Assembly (NCBI RefSeq): GCF_016862935.1
Contig: NZ_BONX01000049.1
Span: forward strand, 62,001-126,000
DNA length: 64,000 bases
Direction of reading: 5' to 3'
Source: Plantactinospora mayteni
GTDB taxonomy: Bacteria > Actinomycetota > Actinomycetes > Mycobacteriales > Micromonosporaceae
Each line of letters starts with the position of its first letter. The first letter of the stretch is position 1. Positions 56,505 to 64,000 of this stretch are shown here, one piece after another. The translations under genes were made by a program, and so were the position numbers. The notes below the pieces were generated by a model that had not been told where the DNA came from, did not search any database, and saw only the letters and a list, made by a program, of their open reading frames with translations.

Positions 56505-59066
56505 GTGCCAGGAGTGCGTAACCTGACCCAGGTCGAGGCGACGGAGCGGGGGCGCCTGCTTGACGTCACCGGCTATGACATCCGCCTGGACCTGTCGTCC
56601 GCCGGGCTGGGCGCGGAGGTCCGCACCTTCCGTTCGACGACCGAGGTCCGGTTCCGGTGCGCCGAGCCGGGTGCCGCCACCTTCATCGAACTGGCCGCCG
56701 ATTCGGTACGCGCCGCGACGCTGAACGGCACCCCGGTCGACCTCTCCGGCTGGTCCGCCGAGGACGGGCTGACCCTGACCGGTCTGGCCGCCGAGAACAC
56801 CCTGGTCGTGGATGCCGACTTCCTCTACTCCTCCAGCGGCCAGGGGCTGCACCGCAGCGTCGACCCGGTGGACGGCGAGACCTATCTCTACAGCCAGTTC
56901 GAGACCGCCGACGCGCAGCGGGTCTTCGCCTGCTTCGACCAGCCGGACCTGAAGAGTGTCTTCACCTGGCACGCGACCGTGCCGGCGCACTGGCGGGTCA
57001 TCTCCAACATGCCGGTCGACGGCGAGGAGCCGGCCGGCGCCGAGGCCAAGACGATCCACTTCGTCGAGTCGGCCCGGATGAGCACCTACATCACCGCGCT
57101 CTGCGCCGGCCCTTACCACGAGGTGCGATACACCCACGACGGTGTCGACCTCGGCTACTTCTGCCGGACCAGCATGGCGCCGCACCTCGACTCGGACGAG
57201 CTGAACCTGATCACCACCCAGGGCTTCGACTTCTTCCACCAGCAGTTCGGCGTCCGCTATCCGCTGCCCAAATACGACCAGGTGTGGGTGCCGGACTTCA
57301 ACGCCGGCGCGATGGAGAACTTCGGCTGCGTCACTCACGCCGAGGCGCACTACCTGTTCCGGTCCCAGGAGACCGACTTCGAGTACGAGCAGCGGGCCAA
57401 CACGATCCTGCACGAGCTGGCCCACATGTGGTTCGGCGACCTGGTCACGATGCGCTGGTGGAACGACCTGTGGCTGAACGAGTCGTTCGCCGAGTGGGCC
57501 AGCCACTGGGCCAACACCAACGCCACCCGGTTCGTCGACGCCTGGACGACCTTCCTCTCCATCCGCAAGAACTGGGGCTACCGGCAGGACCAGCTCTCCT
57601 CCACCCACCCGGTCTACTGCGAGATGCCGGACCTGGAGGCCGTCGAGGTCAACTTCGACGGCATCACGTACGCCAAGGGCGCCAGTGTGCTCAAGCAGCT
57701 CGTCGCGTACGTCGGGGAGGCGCCGTTCCGCGAGGGCCTGCGCAGCTACTTCGGCAAGTACGCCTGGAGCAACGCCACCTTCGACGACCTGCTCACCGAG
57801 CTGGAGGCGGCCTCCGGCCGGGAACTGCGCAAGTTCGCCGCCGAGTGGCTGGAGACCTCGCAGGTCAACACGCTCCGCCCGGAGGTGTCGATCGGCCCGG
57901 ACGGGACGTACGAGTCGGTGGTGGTCCGGCAGGAGGCGCCGAGCGAACACCCGACACTGCGTACGCACCGGATCGGGGTGGGCCTCTACGACCTGCGCGG
58001 CGACCGGCTGGTCCGGCGGGACCGGATCGAGGTCGACGTGGCCGGCGAGCGTACCGAGCTGCCCCAGCTCGCCGGGGTGGCGGCGCCGGACGTGCTGCTG
58101 CTCAACGACGACGACCTGACCTACGCCAAGCTCCGGTTGGACGAGCGGTCGATGGCGACGGTCGTGGGGCACATCGCCGCCTTCGAGTCGTCCCTGGCCC
58201 GGGCGCTGTGCTGGGCCGCCGCCTGGGACATGGTCCGGGACGCCGAGCTGGCCGCCCGGGACTACGTGGCGCTGGCGCTGGCCGGGCTGCCCGCCGAGAC
58301 CGACATCAACCTGGTCACCGCTACGCTGCGGCAGGTCTCCGCCACCCTCACCTCGTACGCCGCGCCGGAGTGGGCGCCGACCGGTTGGGCGCAGTTCGCC
58401 CGTACCGCGGCGACCGCACTGCGCGCCGCCGAGCCGGGTAGCGGCCTGCAACTGGCCTGGGCCCGGACCTACGCCTCGGCGGCCCGCAGCGAGGACGAGC
58501 TGGCCGTGCTCCGCGGCTGGCTGGACGGCGTGGAGGTACCGGACGGGCTGACCGTCGACACCGAGCTGCGCTGGACGATCCTGCGGGCCCTGGTCGCGGG
58601 TGGCGCGGCGGAGCGCGCCGAGATCGACTCCGAGCTGGCCGCGGACCGGACGTCGAACGGCGAGCGGGAGGCCGCGCTCGCGCACGCGCTGGTCCCCACC
58701 GCCGAGAACAAGGCGACGGTGTGGCGCACCCTGACCGGGGACGAGGCGCTGCCGAACTGGCAGCACCGGGCACTGCTCCAGGGCTTCCAGCATCCGGCGC
58801 AGGTCGAGCTGACCGCCCCGTACGCCGAGCCGTTCTTCCAGGTCGTCGCCCAGATCTGGAAGAGGCGGGACAGCGAGCCGGCACAGGAGTTCGTCATGCT
58901 GGCCTACCCGGCCTACCAGATCACCGAGGAGACCATCCGGATGACCGACGCCTGGCTGGCCGAGCCGGGGCATCCGGCACCGCTGCGCCGGCTGGTCGCC
59001 GAGGGCCGGGACGGAGTGGTACGGGCGCTGAAGGCCCGGGCCAAGGACGCCGCGTCGCCGGCCTGA
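56505..59066 (+). CDS. pepN: Aminopeptidase N (M1 family)
   Basis: 853-residue zinc aminopeptidase. GAMENFGC near residue 268, HELAHMWFGDLVTMRWWNDLWLNE... zinc motif (HExxH, then Glu 18 residues on) near 303, and Tyr of the transition-state loop in GITYAKGAS near 386. The ERAP-like C-terminal helical domain is complete. GTG 56505 follows GGAG and gives the standard N-terminus VPGVRNLTQVEA; ATG 56493 adds four residues and is possible. It removes N-terminal residues from peptides in the cytoplasm. Confidence 0.94.
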   Translation: MPGVRNLTQVEATERGRLLDVTGYDIRLDLSSAGLGAEVRTFRSTTEVRFRCAEPGAATFIELAADSVRAATLNGTPVDLSGWSAEDGLTLTGLAAENTLVVDADFLYSSSGQGLHRSVDPVDGETYLYSQFETADAQRVFACFDQPDLKSVFTWHATVPAHWRVISNMPVDGEEPAGAEAKTIHFVESARMSTYITALCAGPYHEVRYTHDGVDLGYFCRTSMAPHLDSDELNLITTQGFDFFHQQFGVRYPLPKYDQVWVPDFNAGAMENFGCVTHAEAHYLFRSQETDFEYEQRANTILHELAHMWFGDLVTMRWWNDLWLNESFAEWASHWANTNATRFVDAWTTFLSIRKNWGYRQDQLSSTHPVYCEMPDLEAVEVNFDGITYAKGASVLKQLVAYVGEAPFREGLRSYFGKYAWSNATFDDLLTELEAASGRELRKFAAEWLETSQVNTLRPEVSIGPDGTYESVVVRQEAPSEHPTLRTHRIGVGLYDLRGDRLVRRDRIEVDVAGERTELPQLAGVAAPDVLLLNDDDLTYAKLRLDERSMATVVGHIAAFESSLARALCWAAAWDMVRDAELAARDYVALALAGLPAETDINLVTATLRQVSATLTSYAAPEWAPTGWAQFARTAATALRAAEPGSGLQLAWARTYASAARSEDELAVLRGWLDGVEVPDGLTVDTELRWTILRALVAGGAAERAEIDSELAADRTSNGEREAALAHALVPTAENKATVWRTLTGDEALPNWQHRALLQGFQHPAQVELTAPYAEPFFQVVAQIWKRRDSEPAQEFVMLAYPAYQITEETIRMTDAWLAEPGHPAPLRRLVAEGRDGVVRALKARAKDAASPA

Positions 59067-59092
59067 CCTCACCACCGAACTGACCGCCGCCG

Positions 59093-59122
59093 GGCGCCGG
59101 ATCCGATCCGACGTCCGGCGCC
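59093..59122 (+). terminator. Hairpin terminator after pepN
   Basis: A perfect 9-bp inverted repeat (GGCGCCGGA / TCCGGCGCC) with a 12-base loop, starting 26 bases after the pepN stop codon. GC-rich with no T-tract. Confidence 0.65.
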
Positions 59123-59201
59123 GTCGTCACGTCCGGAAACGATCCGGGTACCGGCCAGCGGGCAGCCCGGCGCTCCATTCGCCGAACTCGGGCCAGGCGG
59201 T

Positions 59202-59417
59202 GCCGAGCGCGAGTTCGGTCCCAGCGGTTCCGACCCACCGGCCGGCATCGAGTCGTACTGGCGGATCGAACGGGCCGAGCGGGGCCCGGTCGCGCACCTC
59301 TATCTGCGCGCCCCCGCCGGCCACTACGAGCTGCACCGCTCCGTGCCGCCGACCGGTACGGAGCTGGTCGAGCTGCCCTTCCCGGTCCAGGTCGCCCCCG
59401 GCACCTGGCTGTCCTGA
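59202..59417 (+). pseudogene. C-terminal remnant of a Uma2-family endonuclease-like gene
   Basis: The plus strand reads about 70 codons ending in a stop at 59415-59417. SYWRIERAERGPVAHLYL, YELHRSVPP and ELPFPVQVAPG match the C-terminal strand pattern of Uma2 (DUF820) proteins. There is no start codon and the N-terminal two thirds of the domain, including the catalytic acids, are gone. Upstream, the frame stays open but unrelated into the pepN terminator. Uma2 genes are highly duplicated in actinobacteria, so decayed copies are expected. Confidence 0.6.
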
Positions 59418-59487
59418 CCAGTCATGCTGCCCTGACCGGCACCGGAGGCCCGCTCGGGGCGGGGCGCCGGCCGGACGAGTGCGACGG

Positions 59488-59931
59488 TCAGGCGTTCCGA
59501 CCGGCCCGGGTGGCGAGCTGGTCGAGGCCGCTGACGACGCCGCCGGTCAGGTCGCCGCCACCGAAGGCGGCCACCATGGAGAGCGCGGCGAGCTTGGCGT
59601 CCCGGTCCGGGATCCGCTTACGCGCCTCGGCACCGGTGACGACCTCCAGCACCCGCTGGTTGGGCGACACTGCGACCAGTACGGCGCGGGCCGGGTCGGC
59701 CAGCTCCAGGTGCAGCCGCTGCGCGTGCTCGCGTACGGGTTCGGTCAGCGGACCGACGTAGACGGTGAAGACCAGACCGGTGGACTCGTCTGCGATCCGC
59801 AGCGCCTCGTCGATCCGGAGGAGCTGTCGGGTGGTGAACGGACCGTCGAGAACGTTCGGCCGGGCGGTGGCGCTCGGCCCGACCTCGGCCTCGGGCCGTT
59901 CGGCCGTCGCCACGCTCTTACCAGCGGTCAC
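59488..59931 (-). CDS. DUF5130-family protein
   Basis: 147-residue actinobacterial protein. The N-terminal 30 residues are disordered. The rest has FTTRQLLRIDEALRIADESTGL near residue 32 and VLEVVTGAEARKRI near 94, a pattern related to TPM-domain proteins. Function unknown. It overlaps the upstream small membrane-protein gene by 14 bases and follows pepN in convergent orientation. Confidence 0.85.
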   Translation of the reverse strand: MTAGKSVATAERPEAEVGPSATARPNVLDGPFTTRQLLRIDEALRIADESTGLVFTVYVGPLTEPVREHAQRLHLELADPARAVLVAVSPNQRVLEVVTGAEARKRIPDRDAKLAALSMVAAFGGGDLTGGVVSGLDQLATRAGRNA

Positions 59932-60229
59932 TTGCGCCCCCCGTCACGCCCGCGCGCTTCGGCGCGCTGATGGTCTCGATCTCGCCGCTGGTCAACGCCC
60001 GGGCCTCGGCGCCGGCCGGCAGCGCGGTCCGGGCGGACTCGCTCAGGTGCTCGGGCGAGGAGAGGAACCAGACCGGCGTGAACTCGAACGGCCGCCCCGG
60101 GCGGTACCGCCGGGCGTTACGGCCGCTCTTGCCGGCCCGGGCCAGCACGGTGATCACGAGCACCGCGGCGGCCGGGATGGCAACGAAGACCAGCAACGTG
60201 TCGGAAACAGACAACCTCAACGCCCCCAC
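59918..60229 (-). CDS. Small single-pass membrane protein, unknown function
   Basis: 103 residues with one membrane segment near residues 10-30, then a basic stretch and RPFEFTPVWFLSSPEHLSES near 46-65, typical of a conserved actinobacterial family without a known role. The GTG start at 60229 is tentative; a TTG 9 bases later is possible. It overlaps the DUF5130 gene by 14 bases, so the two are probably an operon. Confidence 0.75.
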   Translation of the reverse strand: MGALRLSVSDTLLVFVAIPAAAVLVITVLARAGKSGRNARRYRPGRPFEFTPVWFLSSPEHLSESARTALPAGAEARALTSGEIETISAPKRAGVTGGASDRW

Positions 60230-60411
60230 GCGAAAACGGGATCATCGTGCCCGGCCGGAGCAGGTGACGATCTTGTCCACCCGACCGACCCGGTCGCCGT
60301 TCACGGTATCGGAAACCGCTGACCACCAGATCTCGGGGTGCCGATCCGGCCCCGCGCCGGCCGGCTTCCGGTCGCCCGGGGTCCGGCCGGCGCCCCGGGG
60401 GACGGGCCAGG

Positions 60412-61692
60412 TCAGCTCTTGTCGACCAGTCGGGACAGCGCCTCGGCCGCCCGCCAGCAGTCGTGGTACGTCGAGTAGAGCGGCACCGGGGCCAGCCGGA
60501 TCACGTCCGGCTCCCGGTCGTCGACGAGTACCCCGTACTCCTGGGACAGCCGCTCGGTCAGCGCGGCGGCCCCGCCCCGGCCGATCCGGACGGAGAGCTG
60601 GCAGCCGCGCCGGGCCGGATCGCGCGGGGTGAGCACGGTGAGCGGCCGGCCCGGGATGACCTGGTCGAGCAGTTCTTCGAGGAAGCCGGTCAACCGCTCG
60701 CTGCGGTCCCGCAGTGCGGGCATCCCGACCTGCGCGAAGATGGCCAGGGCGCTGCGCATCGGGGCCATCGCCAGCACCGGCGGGTTGGAGATCAGCCAGC
60801 CCTCCACGGTGGCCGGTGGCCGGGAGACCGGGGCCATCTCGAACCGGGTCGCCTCGTCAGTACCCCACCAGCCCTCGAACCGGTCCACCGTCGGGTCGCC
60901 GAGGTGCCGTTCGTGCACGAAGGCCCCGGCCAGCGCCCCCGGACCCGAGTTCAGGTATTTGTAGGTGCACCAGGCGGCGAAGTCCACGTCCCAGTCGTGC
61001 AGTGCCAGCGGCACGTTGCCGACCGCGTGCGCCAGGTCCCAGCCGACCAGGGCGCCGGCCCGGTGCCCCGCCTCGGTGATCTCCGGGATCTCCATCAGCT
61101 CGCCGGTCAGGTAGTTGACCCCGCCGAGCAGGACCAGCGCCACCCGCTGCCCCTCCCGGTCGAGGTAGTCGAGCACGTCCTCGGTACGCAGGGTCTCCTC
61201 GCCGGGGCGGGGGCGCAGCCGGACCACGGCCTCGTCCGGGTCCAGCCCGTGGTGCCGGGCCTGGCTGCGCACCGCGTAGCTGTCGGACGGGAACGCGGTG
61301 TCCTCGATCACGATCCGGTCGCGGCCGGCCGTCGGCCGGTAGAACGAGACCATCAGCAGGTGCAGGTTGACCGTCAGCGAGTTCATCACCACGGTCTCGG
61401 CCGGCAGGGCGCCGACCAGCGACGCGCTCGGCCCGGTCAGTGATCGGTACGACGGCACCCAGGGCCGGTCGCCGGAGAAGTGGCCGGAGACGCCACGGGT
61501 GGCCCAGGTCTCCAGCTCGGCGTCGAGGTCGGCCCGGGCGGCCCGGGGTTGCAGCCCGAGCGAGTTGCCGACCAGGTAGGCGCTCTCGGCGTACCGGCCG
61601 CCCTCGGCCGGCGGCACGTGGAACAGGTGCCGGTGGCCGGGTTCGGCCTCGTCGCGGCGCCGGGCCGCCGCCTCCTGCTCCAGGCTGGTCAT
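60412..61692 (-). CDS. kynU: Kynureninase
   Basis: 426-residue PLP enzyme (fold type I) that splits kynurenine into anthranilate and alanine. YLVGNSLGLQPRA near residue 40, WDLAHAVGNVPL near 225 and the PLP-lysine in WCTYKYLNSGPGA near 247 are diagnostic. ATG 61692 begins the usual N-terminus. It follows kynA by 190 bases, and that spacer contains a four-copy repeat. Arylformamidase is not encoded in the window. Confidence 0.94.
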   Translation of the reverse strand: MTSLEQEAAARRRDEAEPGHRHLFHVPPAEGGRYAESAYLVGNSLGLQPRAARADLDAELETWATRGVSGHFSGDRPWVPSYRSLTGPSASLVGALPAETVVMNSLTVNLHLLMVSFYRPTAGRDRIVIEDTAFPSDSYAVRSQARHHGLDPDEAVVRLRPRPGEETLRTEDVLDYLDREGQRVALVLLGGVNYLTGELMEIPEITEAGHRAGALVGWDLAHAVGNVPLALHDWDVDFAAWCTYKYLNSGPGALAGAFVHERHLGDPTVDRFEGWWGTDEATRFEMAPVSRPPATVEGWLISNPPVLAMAPMRSALAIFAQVGMPALRDRSERLTGFLEELLDQVIPGRPLTVLTPRDPARRGCQLSVRIGRGGAAALTERLSQEYGVLVDDREPDVIRLAPVPLYSTYHDCWRAAEALSRLVDKS

Positions 61693-61699
61693 CCGCTCG

Positions 61700-61860
61700 T
61701 CACTCCTCTGTCGCTCGCCCCGGCACGCCCGGGGCGGTACTCCGCTGTCGCTCACCGTCGGCGCCCCGGGGCGGTCCCGCCGCTGTCGCTCGCACCTTGG
61801 CACACCCCGGGGCGGTCCCGCCGCTGTCGCTCGCAGTCCGGCACACGCCAGGGCGGTGAC
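61700..61860. repeat. Four-copy tandem repeat between kynA and kynU, period 37-41 bases
   Basis: Units beginning CTGTCGCTC start at 61708, 61745, 61783 and 61824, each containing a GGGGCGGT block. Copies two and three share CGGGGCGGTCCCGCCGCTGT. Hairpins can form within each unit, which may affect kynU expression relative to kynA. Confidence 0.85.
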
Positions 61861-61882
61861 GGCGCGCACTCCATCTCCGGCG

Positions 61883-62818
61883 TTACATGTCCGTGCGGGC
61901 GGCCCACAGCTCGGGGAAGACCTCCCGGGCCATGCTCCGGCGCAGCCAGGCCGCGCCGGCCGAGCCGCCGGTGCCGACCTTCGCGCCCATGGTCCGGCGT
62001 ACCGCCTTGAGGTGCTGGGCGCGCCAGTCGTCGAACTGCTCGACGATCTCCACCAGGGTCTCACCGAGTTGTCGCAGGTGGTTGTCGGGCCCGGTGTCGG
62101 CGTAGATCTCCACCCAGGCGGCGGTCAGCTCGGCGCTCGGCTCGGCCTCGGCGGAGAAGTCCCGGTGCAGCAGCGCGTCCGGCAGCGCGAAGCCCCGGCG
62201 GGCCAGCAGGGCGGTCACCTCGTCCCAGAGGCTCGGCGCCCGGAGCGTCTCGACCAGTTCGGCGTGCACCTTCGGCTGCCGGTGGAACGGCCGGACCAGG
62301 GTGGCGGACTTCAGCCCGAGCAGGAACTCCAACTGCCGGTACATCGCGGACTGGAACCCGGAGCCCTCGCCGAGCAGGTTACGGAACCGGTTGAAGTCCG
62401 CCGGAGTCATCCAGCGCAGTCCGCGCCAGGCCGCGTTCAGCCCCTCCAGGTGCAGGGCGGCCCGGTGCAGCGGGGCGAGTGCGCCCCAGAGGTCGTCGGC
62501 GCGCAGCCGCTGCCGCGCCCCGCGCAGCTCGAAGCAGGTCAGCCCGAAGTACAGCTCCATGATCTGGCTGACCATCAGGAACGACATCTCGCCGGGATCC
62601 CGGCTCAGCGGCTGCTGGAGGCGGTGCAGCGTACTCGCGTGCACGTACGCGTCGTACGGCGTCCGTTCGGCCGCTTCCAGGGTCGGCTCGCCACCGTTCG
62701 CCGCCGCCCGGGCGGCCCGCTGCGCGGCGTTGGCCGGGCGTACCCGGGGTCGGCCGGGTCGCCGCTGCCGCTGGGTACTCTCCACCGTCGCCTCCGTTCC
62801 GTTACGCGCTACCGTCAT
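61883..62818 (-). CDS. kynA: Tryptophan 2,3-dioxygenase
   Basis: 311-residue heme dioxygenase opening the indole ring of tryptophan to N-formylkynurenine. SGFQSAMYRQLEFLLG near residue 152 carries the substrate Arg and Phe; HLKAVRRTMGAKVGTGGSAG near 270 carries the heme-ligand His. The first 55 residues are a basic disordered extension not seen in short bacterial forms. ATG 62818 has GGAGAGA upstream. First gene of the kyn operon, divergent from the Lrp-type regulator. Confidence 0.93.
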   Translation of the reverse strand: MTVARNGTEATVESTQRQRRPGRPRVRPANAAQRAARAAANGGEPTLEAAERTPYDAYVHASTLHRLQQPLSRDPGEMSFLMVSQIMELYFGLTCFELRGARQRLRADDLWGALAPLHRAALHLEGLNAAWRGLRWMTPADFNRFRNLLGEGSGFQSAMYRQLEFLLGLKSATLVRPFHRQPKVHAELVETLRAPSLWDEVTALLARRGFALPDALLHRDFSAEAEPSAELTAAWVEIYADTGPDNHLRQLGETLVEIVEQFDDWRAQHLKAVRRTMGAKVGTGGSAGAAWLRRSMAREVFPELWAARTDM

Positions 62819-62966
62819 GATCTCTCCGCCCCACCGCCGGACGGAATGCCGGACCAACGGCGGTACGAGCCCAGATCCAGCGGTTGGGTGGTTCGGCACC
62901 GGAGTGGCTTAACGTTTGAAAGGTTGATCCGAGGATTCGCGGTTACGTCACGGGGAGTGAACGACG

Positions 62967-63419
62967 ATGGACGACATGGACTGGGCGCTGCTCCGGGAAC
63001 TCCAGGCCGACGCCCGGCTCTCGTTCAGCGAACTCTCCCGCCGGGTGCACCTCTCGCCGCCGGCCGTCGCCGAACGGGTCCGCCGGCTGGAGGAGGCCGG
63101 CGTGGTGACCGGGTACCACGCGCACGTCGACCTGGCCCGGGCCGGCCGGAACGTGGTGGCGATGATCCGAATGTCCTGTTACGGGGCGCGCTGCATCCTC
63201 CGCGACCCGGAGGTACCGGACTGGCCGGAGATCCTGGAGATACACCGGATCACCGGGGACGCGTGCAGCATGCTCAAGGTCGCGGCCGAGTCGATCGAGG
63301 CGTTCGAGCAGGTCATCGACCGTCTCGCCCCGTACGGGCAGCCGTCGAGCACGATGGTGCTCTCCAGCCCGCTGGACTGGCACCCGGTGCTCCCGATTCC
63401 CCCCGCGCAGGGCGGCTGA
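62967..63419 (+). CDS. Lrp/AsnC-family transcriptional regulator
   Basis: 150-residue regulator: helix-turn-helix at residues 4-60 (LLRELQADARLSFSELSRRV, then SPPAVAERVRRLEEAGVV) and an RAM ligand-binding domain. ATG 62967 has GGAGTG 9 bases upstream; a second ATG 9 bases later is possible. It is divergent from kynA across 148 bases, so control of tryptophan degradation by tryptophan or kynurenine is likely, by analogy with other divergent Lrp-kyn pairs. Confidence 0.9.
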   Translation: MDDMDWALLRELQADARLSFSELSRRVHLSPPAVAERVRRLEEAGVVTGYHAHVDLARAGRNVVAMIRMSCYGARCILRDPEVPDWPEILEIHRITGDACSMLKVAAESIEAFEQVIDRLAPYGQPSSTMVLSSPLDWHPVLPIPPAQGG

Positions 63420-63568
63420 CCGGGGCGACAGTCCGGTTGTCGGCCCGCCCGGAGGCGTGTGTGCTCCGGGTCGGTGGGAACACGTCACCCGACGACGGTC
63501 GCGCACCCGATCCGCGCCCGACGCGACGGGTGCCCGGCCGAGGGGATGCACCGCCGGGGAGGGAAGTC

Positions 63569-64000
63569 ATGCTCACTGCCAAGGTCGTCGGCCGTACGAT
63601 CGCCGCCGGCGTCACCGTAGCCGCCCTGGTCCCCGGGCCACTGTTCGGGAACGTGACCGAGGTACGGGCCGGACCGAACACCTTCGTGGAGGTCACCCCG
63701 AACACCGTCCAGGCGGGTAGCCGGGTCAACATCCGGGCGAGCTGCGACGGCGCGAACAACCAGCAGGCCACGGTGCACTCGGACGCCTTCGGCCGGGTGA
63801 TCCTGCGGCCCGACAACGGCTTCCTCACCGCATCGGTGACGGTCCCGGGCAGCAAGGCGCCGGGGGCGTACGCGGTCAACCTGAGCTGCCAGCAGAACGG
63901 CAACAACGCCACCACCACGCTGACCGTGGTGAACATGAGTCAGGGCAGCCAGGGGCCGGCCACCGGTGGCGGCGGTACGGCCACCGGCCCGGGCGGGGCG
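63569..64000 (+). CDS. Secreted protein of unknown function, cut by window edge
   Basis: The first 144 codons are present and open to the window edge. A signal peptide-like stretch covers residues 7-33 (TIAAGVTVAALVPGPLFGN). Residues 38-125 form beta-rich sequence with two Cys (ASCDGANNQQ, LSCQQNGN), probably one disulfide-bonded Ig-like domain. A Gly/Thr-rich linker begins near residue 128. GGGAGGGAAG precedes the ATG. Similar actinobacterial proteins end in a cell-wall or membrane anchor, which cannot be checked here. Confidence 0.75.
   Translation, partial: MLTAKVVGRTIAAGVTVAALVPGPLFGNVTEVRAGPNTFVEVTPNTVQAGSRVNIRASCDGANNQQATVHSDAFGRVILRPDNGFLTASVTVPGSKAPGAYAVNLSCQQNGNNATTTLTVVNMSQGSQGPATGGGGTATGPGGA

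Overview
The window is high-GC DNA (third codon positions almost all G or C) from an actinobacterium. Leaderless or GGAGG-led genes, ATGA and TGATG gene junctions, mycothiol-linked protein families, a ydaO-type c-di-AMP leader and the rpiB / DUF1015 / Rv2466c-like / pepN / DUF5130 order all fit the Micromonosporaceae. That family-level call is inference. There is no rRNA, tRNA, CRISPR array, transposase or phage gene.

Layout. (1) 1-6855: a sugar-uptake operon on the minus strand (cupin phosphoglucose isomerase, binding protein, two-domain ATPase, permease, FGGY kinase cut by the left edge) with its GntR/HutC regulator. (2) 6956-9623: a VOC protein converging on a Tat-exported GH127 enzyme. 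(3) 10177-14198: an operon of SDR, crotonase, peptide-type binding lipoprotein and DsbA-like protein. (4) 14482-26191: a long catabolic run with a LigJ-like hydratase, a LigB-type extradiol dioxygenase, three RraA-family aldolases, a flavin monooxygenase, a gentisate-dioxygenase-like cupin, a FAH hydrolase, a CoA-ligase-like protein, an aldehyde dehydrogenase and an SDR. (5) 26435-30082: an IclR regulator divergent from a P450 / ferredoxin / ferredoxin-reductase operon. (6) 30176-33885: M28 peptidase, membrane protein, zincin-like protein and a duplicated SpoU-type protein. (7) 33889-46086: two complete DppBCDF-type ABC transporters, each followed by a DsbA-like gene, the second also by its binding protein, with a mycothiol-isomerase-like gene (TIGR03086) between them. 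(8) 46455-64000: housekeeping and envelope genes, including a secreted cell-wall protein under a c-di-AMP riboswitch, polysaccharide deacetylase, GT2, Eis-like acetyltransferase, rpiB, pepN, the tryptophan-to-anthranilate genes kynA and kynU with an Lrp regulator, and a secreted protein cut by the right edge.

How the parts work together. Regions 3, 4, 5 and 7 look like one dispersed aromatic-catabolism system. A 17-bp inverted repeat, (A/G)TTCTG-N5-C(A/G)GAAC, stands upstream of the 14198, 21812, 26191 and 46086 genes, and a weaker copy lies upstream of 38728. The IclR gene at 26435-27208 is the likely binder. Three DsbA / Rv2466c-family proteins are built into peptide-type ABC transporter operons. 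Their neighbours could channel an imported aromatic or aromatic conjugate through P450 and flavin hydroxylation, then extradiol or gentisate ring cleavage, with mycothiol-dependent isomerisation or reduction. This three-fold DsbA-transporter pairing tied to ring-cleavage genes by one operator is the best candidate for an undescribed system here.

A second pattern is that five genes in these operons end in, or run into, short tandem repeats (units of 6, 15, 18 or 21 bases) that code for low-complexity C-terminal tails.
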